Shown here: positions 8,691-18,399 of the stretch, piece after piece
How the letters are laid out: every line of letters begins with the position of its first letter
How positions within the stretch are numbered: position 1 is the first letter of the stretch
Notes under the pieces: generated by a model
What the model was told of the DNA's origin: nothing
Databases searched by the model: none
The model's input: the letters and a program-made list of their open reading frames with translations, nothing else
Source: Parafrankia sp. EUN1f
Lineage (GTDB): Bacteria > Actinomycetota > Actinomycetes > Frankiales > Frankiaceae
Direction: 5' to 3'
DNA length: 43,964 nucleotides
NCBI RefSeq assembly: GCF_000177675.1
Contig: NZ_ADGX01000071.1
Location: forward strand, 1 to 43,964
Program-made: the position numbers and the translations under genes

Positions 8691-9853
8691 GTCGGTCGGG
8701 TCGGGCGGGGTCGTCGGTGGCTCGCCGTGCGCGGCTGGACGTCGAACTCGTCCGCCGCAAGCTGGTGACGTCGCGGGAGCGCGCGGCCGAGGCGATCAGC
8801 GCCGGCCGGGTCCGGGTCGGCGGGGTCACGGCGACGAAGCCGGCGACGATGGTCGACGCGTCGGCGTCGATCGTCCTGGCGGTGGGCGACGATCCGGGCT
8901 ATGCCTCCCGAGGCGCGCACAAGCTGGTCGGCGCCTTCGAAGCGTTCGGTGTTCCCGCGCCGGAGGTCCCTGAGCCGGGGATTCCTGGTTCGGCGGGGAT
9001 TCCTGGTTCGGGAGGTGCAGCCCCGGAGTCCGGCGGTTCCGCGGAACCGCTTCCGGCGTCCGGCGGTTCCGCGGAACCGCTTCCGGTGCGCGCCGGTTCC
9101 GCGGAACCGCTTGTCGAGCCGCCGCAGCCGCCGCAGCCGCAGCCGCAGCCGCAGCCCCAGCAGCCGCAGCCGCAGCATGAGCCGCGGGACCTGCCAGCGC
9201 ATCCTGCGCACCCGGCGCTCGTCGTGGCCGGGCGGCGCTGCCTCGACGTCGGTGCCTCCACCGGGGGGTTCACCGACGTGCTCCTGCGTTACGGCGCCCG
9301 GGAGGTGGTGGCGGTCGACGTCGGCTACGGGCAGCTGGTGTGGCGGTTGCGCGCGGATCCACGGGTGCGGGTGCTGGACCGGACGAACGCGCGGCACCTG
9401 GCGCCCGATCAGGTCGGGGAGCCGGTGGATCTGGTCGTCGGTGACCTTTCGTTCATCTCGCTGGTTCTCGTGCTGCCGGCGCTGAGGGCCTGCGCGGGGC
9501 CCGACGCGGATTTCGTCCTGTTGGTCAAGCCGCAGTTCGAGGTGGGCCGGGAGTTCCTCGGCGCGGGCGGTGTGGTCCGTGATGTGGCCTTGCATGCTGG
9601 TGCGGTGCGATCCGTCGCCGCGGCCGCCGCGGAGCTCGGGCTCGGCGTGTGCGGCGTGACGGCCAGCCCGTTGCCGGGCCCGGCGGGCAACGTCGAGTAC
9701 CTGCTCTGGCTGCGTGCCGACGTGGTCCGTGGCGCCGGGGAGATCGAGGCGATGACGGCCGCGGCGATCGCCGCCGGACCGGCCGGGCCTGCGCCGGCCA
9801 CTCCGCCGGTCGCGCACCCTTCGTCCCCCTACTCCCCAAGGACCGATCGATGA
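8687..9853 (+). CDS. tlyA: TlyA family 16S/23S rRNA 2'-O-methyltransferase
   Basis: 388 residues. An S4 RNA-binding domain (~17-68: ARLDVELVRRKL, AISAGRVRVGGV) is followed by an FtsJ-like methyltransferase with SAM motif CLDVGASTGGF near residue 185. The K-D-K-E tetrad of the family is visible: K79 in RGAHKL, D in VVGDLSF, K in LLVKPQFE, E in GNVEYLLW. In mycobacteria TlyA methylates both rRNAs and gives capreomycin sensitivity. A linker of about 90 residues, rich in S, G, P and Q and encoded by tandem repeats, separates the two domains; TlyA normally has a very short linker. GTG 8687 overlaps the preceding stop; GTG 8717 is an alternative. The stop overlaps nadK by four bases. Confidence 0.93.
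   Translation: MSRSGRAGSSVARRARLDVELVRRKLVTSRERAAEAISAGRVRVGGVTATKPATMVDASASIVLAVGDDPGYASRGAHKLVGAFEAFGVPAPEVPEPGIPGSAGIPGSGGAAPESGGSAEPLPASGGSAEPLPVRAGSAEPLVEPPQPPQPQPQPQPQQPQPQHEPRDLPAHPAHPALVVAGRRCLDVGASTGGFTDVLLRYGAREVVAVDVGYGQLVWRLRADPRVRVLDRTNARHLAPDQVGEPVDLVVGDLSFISLVLVLPALRACAGPDADFVLLVKPQFEVGREFLGAGGVVRDVALHAGAVRSVAAAAAELGLGVCGVTASPLPGPAGNVEYLLWLRADVVRGAGEIEAMTAAAIAAGPAGPAPATPPVAHPSSPYSPRTDR
9033..9110. repeat. Three 30-bp repeats each carrying an identical palindrome
   Basis: The 16-base palindrome CGGTTCCGCGGAACCG occurs at 9034-9049, 9064-9079 and 9094-9109, exactly 30 bases apart. In the first two copies it extends to 18 bases (9033-9050, 9063-9080). The repeats encode (S/R)xGSAEPL decapeptides in the linker of TlyA. 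Confidence 0.92.
9121..9175 (+). repeat. CAGCCG hexamer repeat (Pro-Gln tract)
   Basis: Repeated GCCGCAGCC/CAGCCGCAG units encode a Pro-Gln-rich tract that ends the TlyA interdomain linker. It is in frame and follows directly after the palindromic repeats. Confidence 0.85.
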
Positions 9854-10737
9854 CCCGCGAGGTGCTTGTCGTCACCCATCCGCGCCGTTCCGTGGTGCGG
9901 GAGAGCGCCCAGCAGGTGCTGGAGATGCTCGCGGCGGCCGGCGTCTCGCCGCGGGTGCTGCGGGACGAGGCGGAGCTGCTGGACCTCTCGGCGCCGAACG
10001 TCGTGCCGGCGGACATCGACGCCGCCGTCGGAACGGAGCTGGTGCTCGTCCTCGGTGGCGACGGCAGCCTGCTGCGGGGCGCCGAGTTCGCCCGCTCGGC
10101 CGACATCCCGCTGCTCGGCGTCAACCTCGGCCATGTCGGCTTCCTGGCCGAGGCGGAGCCGGACGCACTGCGCGCCACCGTCGAACACGTGGTCCGCAAG
10201 GAGTACACGGTCGAGGAACGGATGACCGTCGAGGTGACGGTCCGTCACCAGGGTGAGGTTCTCTACACCGGCTGGGCGCTCAACGAGATGTCGTTGGAGA
10301 AGGCCGAGCGGGCCCGGATGCTCGAATGCGTCGTGGAGATCGACGGCCGGCCGCTGTCGCGGTGGGGGTGCGACGGTGTGATCTGCTCGACGCCGACCGG
10401 CTCGACCGCGTACGCGTTCTCCGCGGGTGGTCCGGTGCTGTGGCCGGGCGTCGAGGCGCTGCTGGTGGTGCCGATCAGCGCGCACGCGCTGTTCGCGCGG
10501 CCGCTGGTGCTCGCACCGGGCGCGGTGGTGGCCATCGAGGTGCTGCCGGACGTCCCGGCCGTGCTCTACTGCGACGGGCGCCGGATGTTCGATCTGCCGC
10601 GGCTGTCGCGGGTCGAGGTGGTGCGTGGGCGGCGGCCGGTGCGTCTCGCGGTGATCAGACCACAGCCGTTCACCGATCGCCTGGTGGCGAAGTTCGACCT
10701 TCCCGTCGCCGGCTGGCGGGGGCGATCGGAGCGCTGA
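9850..10737 (+). CDS. nadK: NAD kinase
   Basis: 295 residues, the usual length. It phosphorylates NAD+ to NADP+ in the cytoplasm. The GGDG nucleotide motif is at residues 69-72, followed by GVNLGHVGFL and the conserved CDGVICSTPTGSTAYAFSAG block. ATG 9850 overlaps the tlyA stop (ATGA), so the two are translationally coupled. The gene order small protein, tlyA, nadK, recN is typical of actinobacteria. Confidence 0.96.
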   Translation: MTREVLVVTHPRRSVVRESAQQVLEMLAAAGVSPRVLRDEAELLDLSAPNVVPADIDAAVGTELVLVLGGDGSLLRGAEFARSADIPLLGVNLGHVGFLAEAEPDALRATVEHVVRKEYTVEERMTVEVTVRHQGEVLYTGWALNEMSLEKAERARMLECVVEIDGRPLSRWGCDGVICSTPTGSTAYAFSAGGPVLWPGVEALLVVPISAHALFARPLVLAPGAVVAIEVLPDVPAVLYCDGRRMFDLPRLSRVEVVRGRRPVRLAVIRPQPFTDRLVAKFDLPVAGWRGRSER

Positions 10738-10852
10738 CCAGCGCGCCGACCAGTACGCGCGTCGGCATCACCCCGCGCCGGGACGTGCCGGGAATCGGCG
10801 GCACGCCGCCCTTTCCACGATTTCCGGGTGCCGGCCGGGGCGGATGTGACGC

Positions 10853-10858
10853 TAGAGT
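10853..10858 (+). promoter_or_regulatory. Candidate -10 (TAGAGT) for a leaderless recN mRNA
   Basis: TAGAGT ends seven bases before GTG 10866, placing the expected transcription start at the start codon. No Shine-Dalgarno sequence is visible. I looked for a GAAC-N4-GTTC LexA box between 10738 and 10865 and did not find one. Confidence 0.5.
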
Positions 10859-10865
10859 TCGGGGC

Positions 10866-12617
10866 GTGCTCGAGGAGATTCGCATTCGCGGCCTCGGTGT
10901 CATTGATGACGCTGTCCTCGACCTGGCGCCGGGGCTGACGGTGGTCACCGGTGAGACCGGCGCCGGCAAGACCATGATCGTCCAGGGTCTGGGCCTGCTG
11001 ACCGGAGGCCGGGCCGACTACGCCCTCGTCTCCGCGGCGGCCGGCCGGGCGTCCGTGGAGGCCCGGCTCGTCGTGGCCGCCGACTCCCCGCTGGTCAAGC
11101 GGGTGCACGAGCTCGACGGCGAGCTCGACGACGACGTGATCCTGATGGGGCGCACGCTTACCGCCGAGAGCCGGTCGCGGGCCCAGCTGGCCGGTCGCTC
11201 GGTGCCCGCCAGTGTCCTCGCCGAGATCACCGAGAACGTCATCGCGGTGCACGGCCAGTCCGAGGCACAGCGCCTGCGGCGCCCCGCGATGCAGCGCGAC
11301 GCGCTTGATCGTTTCGCCGGGTCCGCGGTCGCCGAGCCGCTGGCGCACTACGCCCGGGTCTACGCCCGGCTGGCGAAGGCCCGGGCGCGGCTCGCCGAGA
11401 TCACCGGGCGGGCCCGGGAGCGGGCGCAGGAGGCGGAGCTGCTGCGGCTCGGCCTCGCCGAGGTCGAACGGGTCGCCCCGCTGTCCGGGGAGGACGTCGC
11501 GCTGACCGCGGAGCTGAGCCGGCTGGAGCACGCCGAGACCCTGTCCCAGGTGGCGCGGTCGGCGCACGGGGCGCTCGTCAGCGATCCGGAGTCCGGCGAC
11601 GACACCCCGGGCGCGGTCGACCTGGCCGGCGCCGCCCGCCGGATCGTCGCGGGTGACGCGTCGCTCGACCCGGAGCTCGCCGAGCTCGCGAACCGGCTGG
11701 CCGAGGTGGTGGCCCTGCTCGCCGACGTCGCCGCCGACCTGGCCTCCTACGGGGCCGGGGTGGAGTCCGATCCGGCGCGGCTCGCGTCCGCCCAGGCCCG
11801 CCGGGCCGAACTCACGACCCTGGCCCGCGCGCACGGGACGGACGTCGACGGCGTGCTCGCCTGGGCCGAGACGGCGGGGCGCCGGCTGCTGGAGCTCGAC
11901 GCCGACGGCGACCAGTCCGGCGCGCTCACCGCCGAGTGCGCGGAGCTCACCGCGGAGCTCGCCGGGCTCGCCGAGCGGATCAGCGCCGCGCGCAGCGCCG
12001 CCGCGGAGCGCTTCGGCGCGGCGGTGGCGGCGGAGCTGGCGGGCCTGGCGATGCCCAGGGCGAAGGTGCTGGCGGTGGTCGGCCAGCGGGACGACCCGGC
12101 CGGGCTGTCGGTGGGGGGCCGTACGGTCGCCTACGGGCCGAGCGGGGTCGACGATGTGGAGCTGCGGCTGGTGCCGCACCCGGGCGCGCCCGCCCGCCCG
12201 GTGGAGAAGGGCGCGTCGGGCGGTGAGCTGTCCCGGGTGATGCTGGCGATCGAGGTGGTCCTCGCCGCGGCCGACGCCGGCGCGACGATGGTCTTCGACG
12301 AGGTCGACGCCGGTGTGGGTGGCCGCGCCGCGGTCGAGATCGGCCGCCGCCTCGCCCGGCTCGCGCGCACGCACCAGGTCATCTGCATCACCCATCTGCC
12401 GCAGGTGGCGGCCTTCGCCGACCAGCACCTGGTCGTGCACAAGGCCAGCGACGGCTCGGTGACCCGCAGCGGCGTGGTGGCGCTGGACGGCCCGGCGCGG
12501 GTCCGGGAGCTGTCCCGGATGCTGGCCGGCCAGGAGGAGAGCACGCTGGCCCGTGGGCACGCCGAGGAGCTCCTCGCCGCCGCCGCCGCGGACAAGGCCG
12601 AGCTGGCCCGTTCCTGA
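10866..12617 (+). CDS. recN: DNA repair protein RecN
   Basis: 583 residues. RecN is an SMC-like ATPase acting in double-strand break repair. Walker A GETGAGKT is at residues 29-36; the ABC-type signature KGASGGELSRVMLAIE and Walker B MVFDEVDAGVGG are near the C-terminus, followed by VICITHLPQVAAFAD. The middle is Ala/Leu/Glu-rich and fits a coiled coil. GTG 10866 begins the typical N-terminus LEEIRIRGLGVIDDA. It is separated from nadK by 128 bases and has its own candidate promoter. The last 17 bases are duplicated just past the stop. Confidence 0.95.
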   Translation: MLEEIRIRGLGVIDDAVLDLAPGLTVVTGETGAGKTMIVQGLGLLTGGRADYALVSAAAGRASVEARLVVAADSPLVKRVHELDGELDDDVILMGRTLTAESRSRAQLAGRSVPASVLAEITENVIAVHGQSEAQRLRRPAMQRDALDRFAGSAVAEPLAHYARVYARLAKARARLAEITGRARERAQEAELLRLGLAEVERVAPLSGEDVALTAELSRLEHAETLSQVARSAHGALVSDPESGDDTPGAVDLAGAARRIVAGDASLDPELAELANRLAEVVALLADVAADLASYGAGVESDPARLASAQARRAELTTLARAHGTDVDGVLAWAETAGRRLLELDADGDQSGALTAECAELTAELAGLAERISAARSAAAERFGAAVAAELAGLAMPRAKVLAVVGQRDDPAGLSVGGRTVAYGPSGVDDVELRLVPHPGAPARPVEKGASGGELSRVMLAIEVVLAAADAGATMVFDEVDAGVGGRAAVEIGRRLARLARTHQVICITHLPQVAAFADQHLVVHKASDGSVTRSGVVALDGPARVRELSRMLAGQEESTLARGHAEELLAAAAADKAELARS

Positions 12618-12645
12618 GCCCGGCCGAACTGGCCCGTTCCTGAGC
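12603..12645 (+). repeat. Duplicated 3' end of recN
   Basis: CTGGCCCGTTCCTGAGC occurs at 12603-12619, including the recN stop codon, and again at 12629-12645, a period of 26 bases. It looks like a small tandem duplication. Confidence 0.8.
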
Positions 12646-12783
12646 GCGCACGCTCCGCCGCACATCCCCGCTCAGCGGCCGTTCCCGGCGGGGCGGCCTG
12701 CGGCCCTGCTCAGGGCGGTGTTACCGTGAAGACCCGTGGAGGCGCCGGGGCCGGTACCGGCGGCGTGACCACGGGAGTTCCGC

Positions 12784-14639
<1,856 letters not shown>

Positions 14640-14643
<4 letters not shown>

Positions 14644-15281
14644 GCGACACCGTGCACAGCAGCGACACCGTGCACCGCTACGAGGTGGCGGACAGCTCCG
14701 TCGTCTACCGCGGCCGGGTCATCTCCCTGCGCCGCGACATGGTGCGCATGCCCGACGGCGACACCTCGCAGCGCGACGTCGTCGTGCACCCCGGCGCGGT
14801 CGGCGTCGTCGCCCTCGACGAGCAGGAACGGGTCGTGATGGTGCGCCAGTACCGCCACCCGGTCGGCGGGCCGCTGTGGGAGCTGCCCGCCGGCATCCTG
14901 GACGTCCCCGGCGAGCCGGCGTCGGTCGCGGCCGCCCGGGAGCTCGCGGAGGAGGCCGGCCTGCGTGCCGGCCGCCTCGACCTGCTGATCGACGTCTACG
15001 CCTCACCCGGGATGACCGACGAGGCGTTCCGCGTGTTCCTGGCCCGCGACCTGACGGAGATCCCCGCCGCCGAGCGGCATGTCGGCGTCCACGAGGAGGC
15101 CGAGATGGGCATCACCCGCGTCGACCTGTCGGCGGCGGTGGACCAGGTGATGCGCGGCGAGATCACCAACGGCATGGCGGTGATGGGCCTGCTCGCCACC
15201 TACCGCGCCCGCGTCGACGGCTACCGCAACCTGCGCCCGCTAGACGCCCGCTGGGAGGCCAGGCCCGCGGCCAGCGGCTGA
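14640..15281 (+). CDS. Nudix hydrolase, ADP-ribose pyrophosphatase type
   Basis: 213 residues. The Nudix box reads G-ILDVPG-E-x7-RELAEEAGL (in the segment starting [10 protein letters not shown]), with one extra residue between G and E as in ADP-ribose pyrophosphatases. Flanking motifs ([39 protein letters not shown]) match that subfamily. It probably hydrolyses ADP-ribose or a similar nucleotide sugar. ATG 14640 overlaps the pyrG stop (ATGA), a common actinobacterial pair. Confidence 0.9.
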
Positions 15282-15379
15282 CCCCCGCGTCGCTTCGACG
15301 AACTCCGCCGCCGTTAGCGACACCAGGAACGCCGGCCACCTCGACGAGCGGACCGCTACCGGATCCGGACAACTGAGGG

Positions 15380-16611
15380 CTATGGGCGGCGGGTCCAGGG
15401 GAGCAGACGGCGGTGAGAATGGTTCAGCGCCTGCGGGGCACTGCGCGGGGCGTGTTCCAGCCCAGGGATGGGATCACCCTGCCCGAGCCGTCGAATCGAA
15501 GCGACGCCGTCGAGATCGTCGATCTCGAAGCGGCGTAGCTTCACTGCCCACCACACCACGGAGCCGGTATCGACGGAGGTCTTATGCCCCCCGTCAGGAA
15601 GGACTGTCGCCCAACCGCTCCGCGTCGACACGAGAGTCGCCAGAAGTGCGCCTGTGGCGGGCGACCACAGCCGCACCGCGCTGCTGCCGCTGTCGCTGGT
15701 GGCGAGGATGCCTCGGCCAGGCTGAACAGGCGGATCCGGCGCCGCCGTGCCTGCCGGCGGGCTTCCTCCCCGACTGGCTCCCCGAGATGGACCAGCTCGG
15801 AACCGACCCACTCGTCAACCGGAACGTAGACCGGCTTCACCACCGCCTCGTAGAAGGCCTCGACCGCGGCCACGTCGGGGGAGTCGATGCTGGCCCCGAC
15901 CGGCCATCGCTGCCTTTCGCCGTCGCGTTCCCCGGCCACGTCCAGATAACGGAACAATCCGCCCGGCCCGTCCCGGCGGATAGTCGCCTCGGGGTGGCGT
16001 TGCCGGCATGCATCCTCGGCCAGTCCCAGCAGCCGAGAGGTCAAGGCCAGCCGGTCCGGGCCCGGGAACGGCGGTACCTGCCGATCCCAGGCCTCGCCGT
16101 TGCACCCCGGAAAGGCCGGTGCGACCGTGGGAAGCATCGGCTCACCCCCGACAGCCGCATGCATCCCCTCGATCAGGACTCGGAGGGCGTCGGCCTCACC
16201 ATGATCGACCAAGCTGATCCGGGCGATCTCACGTAGCAATGGCGGTGACTCACACGGCGCCACCCGTACGGGAACCAGTAGCCGGCGCCCGGAGACCGAC
16301 GCTGCTAGCGCCGCGTTCAACTCCGCCCTGGGCCACTCGGAGCTCAGGTAGGCGGGGGAGAGGATCACCATTACGCACGGTGCCGTCGTCAGCTCCTGAA
16401 CGGTCCATCCGACGAGGTTGCGCCCGGGGACTGCATGCCAGGCCTGCAGTCGGGGTCGGTATCCGGCCTGTCGCAGCTGCCAAGCGACCCAAACCGCCCA
16501 TGGTTCGTCGGCCGCCGTATAGCTGATGAAGACCATGCGGTGATCCGCCTGCACGCCTGTAGCGCCGTTCTGGCCCGCCATGACCCCCGTCATAGGTGCC
16601 AAGCCTGCCAC
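15380..16611 (-). pseudogene. TIR-domain gene with frameshift into a WD40-like tail (NLR-like remnant)
   Basis: The first frame (start 16611, or ATG 16581 or 16536) has a TIR domain at residues ~26-160: MVFISYTAADEPWAVWVAWQ, VILSPAYLSSEWPRAEL (candidate catalytic Glu in RAEL) and RRLLVPVRVAPCESPPLL. TIR domains of this kind are often NADases in antiphage defence. Next comes a segment with VDEWVGSELVHLGEPV and ARRRRIRLFSLAE, resembling a region that precedes NACHT ATPases in actinobacterial proteins (from memory). Near 15715 the reading shifts by one base. The other frame then gives a WD40 blade and tail (GILATSDSGSSAVRLWSPAT, VVWWAVKLRRFEIDDLDG) to a stop at 15380. No NACHT or multi-blade propeller is present. 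I read this as an internally deleted, inactive TIR/WD40 gene. The first frame also runs on to 15541, probably as nonsense. Confidence 0.65.
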
Positions 16612-16668
16612 GTACCGTCACAGAGCGGACGGCCGCTCCGGTGATCCCGACATCCGTCGGGGGGTCGG

Positions 16669-17565
16669 TCAGTCGTTGCCGACGAGGACGCCGCCGGCTT
16701 CCTCGATCGTGATCGGGGTGGCGGCGGTGAGGGCGACGGCGTCGAGCGGGAAGGCCTGGGCGACGCCTGGGACGGTGAAATAGCCGTCCCAGGTCACGGT
16801 GAGGGTCACCTGGTACGTCCCGGGCCGGTGGTACTGGTGGGTGACGTAGGCGTCCGGGTGGTCGCGGGGGGAGATCGCCGGGTCGTAGGGGCGGCCCGGG
16901 GCGTCCGGGCCGGTCTCGCCGTCGCCGAACTGCCAGGAGTAGCGCGGGACCGCGCTGATCGTCGCCAGAACGGGTTGGGTGACGTCGAAGGTGAACGCGG
17001 CGGGCACGCCGGTGTACATGATCGTCGGCAGGTTCGCGAAGCTGTTCCCGATCGGCTGGACGACGACCTTCGGGGTGGGCAGCAGCTCCTCACGCAGGTA
17101 GTCGGCGAACTGGGCGGCGAGGTCGTTGACGGCGATGCCGTTGGGGTCGTAGAGGACCGGCCCGCAGTCGGCGACCAGGGCGTCGTACTCGGCCCGCTCC
17201 GCCGCGGTCATCTCCGGGGCCGCACCGACACCGGTCAGTGCCGCGCACACAGCGTCCGGGTCGGGTGGGCAGTCGTCGCCGCAGCCACCACCGGCGCCGG
17301 TGCCGTCGTCGAGCGGGACCTTGGTGAGGTAGCCGCCGCGGTAGTGGTACTGGAAGCCGTTGTCCGTGGCGCGGGTGTCGCAGCTGCCCCAGACGGCTCC
17401 CGTGCAGGCGGCCTGCGGGGGTGGTGCGGCGAGGGCCGGCCGGGTGGCGCCGGGCAGCGGCCCGCCGCCGGGCGCCAGTATCGCGGTGATGACCGCCACA
17501 CCCACCAGCATGGTGCGGGTGGCCGCGCGGGCCGAAGCCGGCGGCCGGGCGCGGCTGTCGCTCAT
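16669..17565 (-). CDS. Secreted PKD-domain protein
   Basis: 298 residues. The N-terminus has a basic stretch, a hydrophobic core (MLVGVAVITAILAPGG) and an Ala-rich likely signal peptidase site near residue 45-50. The first half contains several Cys, including CGDDC, suggesting disulphides. A PKD fold is seen near residues 205-265: SWQFGDGETGP, then THQYHRPGTYQVTLTVTW. PKD domains are extracellular beta sandwiches that mediate binding. ATG 17565 overlaps the stop of the lipoprotein gene by four bases (ATGA), so the two are co-translated and probably act together at the cell surface. The function is unknown. Confidence 0.8.
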   Translation of the reverse strand: MSDSRARPPASARAATRTMLVGVAVITAILAPGGGPLPGATRPALAAPPPQAACTGAVWGSCDTRATDNGFQYHYRGGYLTKVPLDDGTGAGGGCGDDCPPDPDAVCAALTGVGAAPEMTAAERAEYDALVADCGPVLYDPNGIAVNDLAAQFADYLREELLPTPKVVVQPIGNSFANLPTIMYTGVPAAFTFDVTQPVLATISAVPRYSWQFGDGETGPDAPGRPYDPAISPRDHPDAYVTHQYHRPGTYQVTLTVTWDGYFTVPGVAQAFPLDAVALTAATPITIEEAGGVLVGND

Positions 17566-18317
17566 GACCGCTGCCCCGCCGCGTAGGTGATGTTCTGGAT
17601 GCGCCAGCCCGGGCCGGTCAGGACGAGCTGTGCGACGGCGGAGCGGGTCGGAACCGCGGGCACCTGGCCGGCGTCGCGCCCGGCCGGGTCGAGGAGCCCG
17701 ACCGCCCGGGTGGTCGCGGCGAACCGGACGTCGACGACGGTGCCGCGGCGTGCTCCCGCGGCCAGGCCGGTGATCTCGTAGGGTGCCTGGGCGGCCCGGG
17801 CGCCGGTCTGGTCGAGGTAGCGGGTCATGCCGACGTCGAGCGCGCAGGTCTGGCAGCCGGGCAGCGCGGTCGCGGAGATGTCGGCGACCCGGCCGGCCTG
17901 CGCGGCCGCGTTGATCTCGCCGTAGTAGGCGGAGACGATCCGGCCGGCGCCGGCGGGGGAGTCGTCCCTGGCCGCGGGCCCACCGGCGCTGGCTCCGCCC
18001 GTGCCGCCGGGGGTGGACTCTCCGGGGTCGGCCGCGCCCGTGGCGGCCGTGGCGTCGGGCCCGGCGGTGGTGGTGCTTGCCGGGGTCTCGGCTCCGGCGC
18101 CGGCCGCTGCCCCCGAGCTGGTGGCGGAGCCGGGGCGGGCCGGGGGCGGTGCGCCGGCCGACCGGCCCTGCGCGTCGCCGCACCCGGCGAGCGACACGCC
18201 CGCGCAGAGGGTGAGGACGACCGAGACAGCGGCGACCGGGACTGTGCCGGCCGAGACAGTGGCGATGACAAGCCTCCGACATGCAGCGAAACGTGACGAT
18301 TCAGCGTCAGTCCGCAC
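17562..18317 (-). CDS. Putative lipoprotein
   Basis: 251 residues. The signal sequence ends in a lipobox, VSLAGC, with the acylated Cys near residue 46. A Pro/Ala/Gly/Thr-rich linker of about 75 residues follows, then a folded domain with [17 protein letters not shown], a CQTC motif, and a C-terminal beta-rich part (RWRIQ-like [11 protein letters not shown]) resembling small accessory domains of other actinobacterial lipoproteins. GTG 18317 is the only good start; TATCGT eight bases upstream suggests a leaderless mRNA. It is divergent from xerD and coupled to the PKD protein. The function is unknown. Confidence 0.78.
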   Translation of the reverse strand: MRTDAESSRFAACRRLVIATVSAGTVPVAAVSVVLTLCAGVSLAGCGDAQGRSAGAPPPARPGSATSSGAAAGAGAETPASTTTAGPDATAATGAADPGESTPGGTGGASAGGPAARDDSPAGAGRIVSAYYGEINAAAQAGRVADISATALPGCQTCALDVGMTRYLDQTGARAAQAPYEITGLAAGARRGTVVDVRFAATTRAVGLLDPAGRDAGQVPAVPTRSAVAQLVLTGPGWRIQNITYAAGQRS

Positions 18318-18325
18318 AGGGTGTC

Positions 18326-18331
18326 ACGATA
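18326..18331 (-). promoter_or_regulatory. Candidate -10 (TATCGT) for the lipoprotein-PKD operon
   Basis: On the minus strand TATCGT ends eight bases before GTG 18317. No Shine-Dalgarno sequence is visible, which fits a leaderless start. It is back to back with the xerD candidate promoter. Confidence 0.4.
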
Positions 18332-18386
18332 GACGTTCGGTGGCGCCGTCGGGAACGGGCATCAACGAACCGACGTCCGCGCGCCC

Positions 18387-18392
18387 TAATAT
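18387..18392 (+). promoter_or_regulatory. Candidate -10 (TAATAT) for a leaderless xerD mRNA
   Basis: TAATAT is one base from the TATAAT-type consensus and ends seven bases before ATG 18400. It is AT-only in a very GC-rich region. There is no Shine-Dalgarno sequence before the ATG. Confidence 0.55.
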
Positions 18393-18399
18393 CAGTTCG

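Noticed and set aside
9033-9110. CRISPR-like array with palindromic repeats
   Set aside because: There are only three units with near-identical sequence between them, inside a coding region, and no cas genes.
10738-10865. SOS (LexA) box in front of recN
   Set aside because: No GAAC-N4-GTTC sequence is present in the interval.
16669-18282. One long protein spanning the PKD and lipoprotein region in a single frame
   Set aside because: The upstream part of that frame is Arg/Gly-rich nonsense opposite a good lipobox frame; the ATGA overlap shows two genes.
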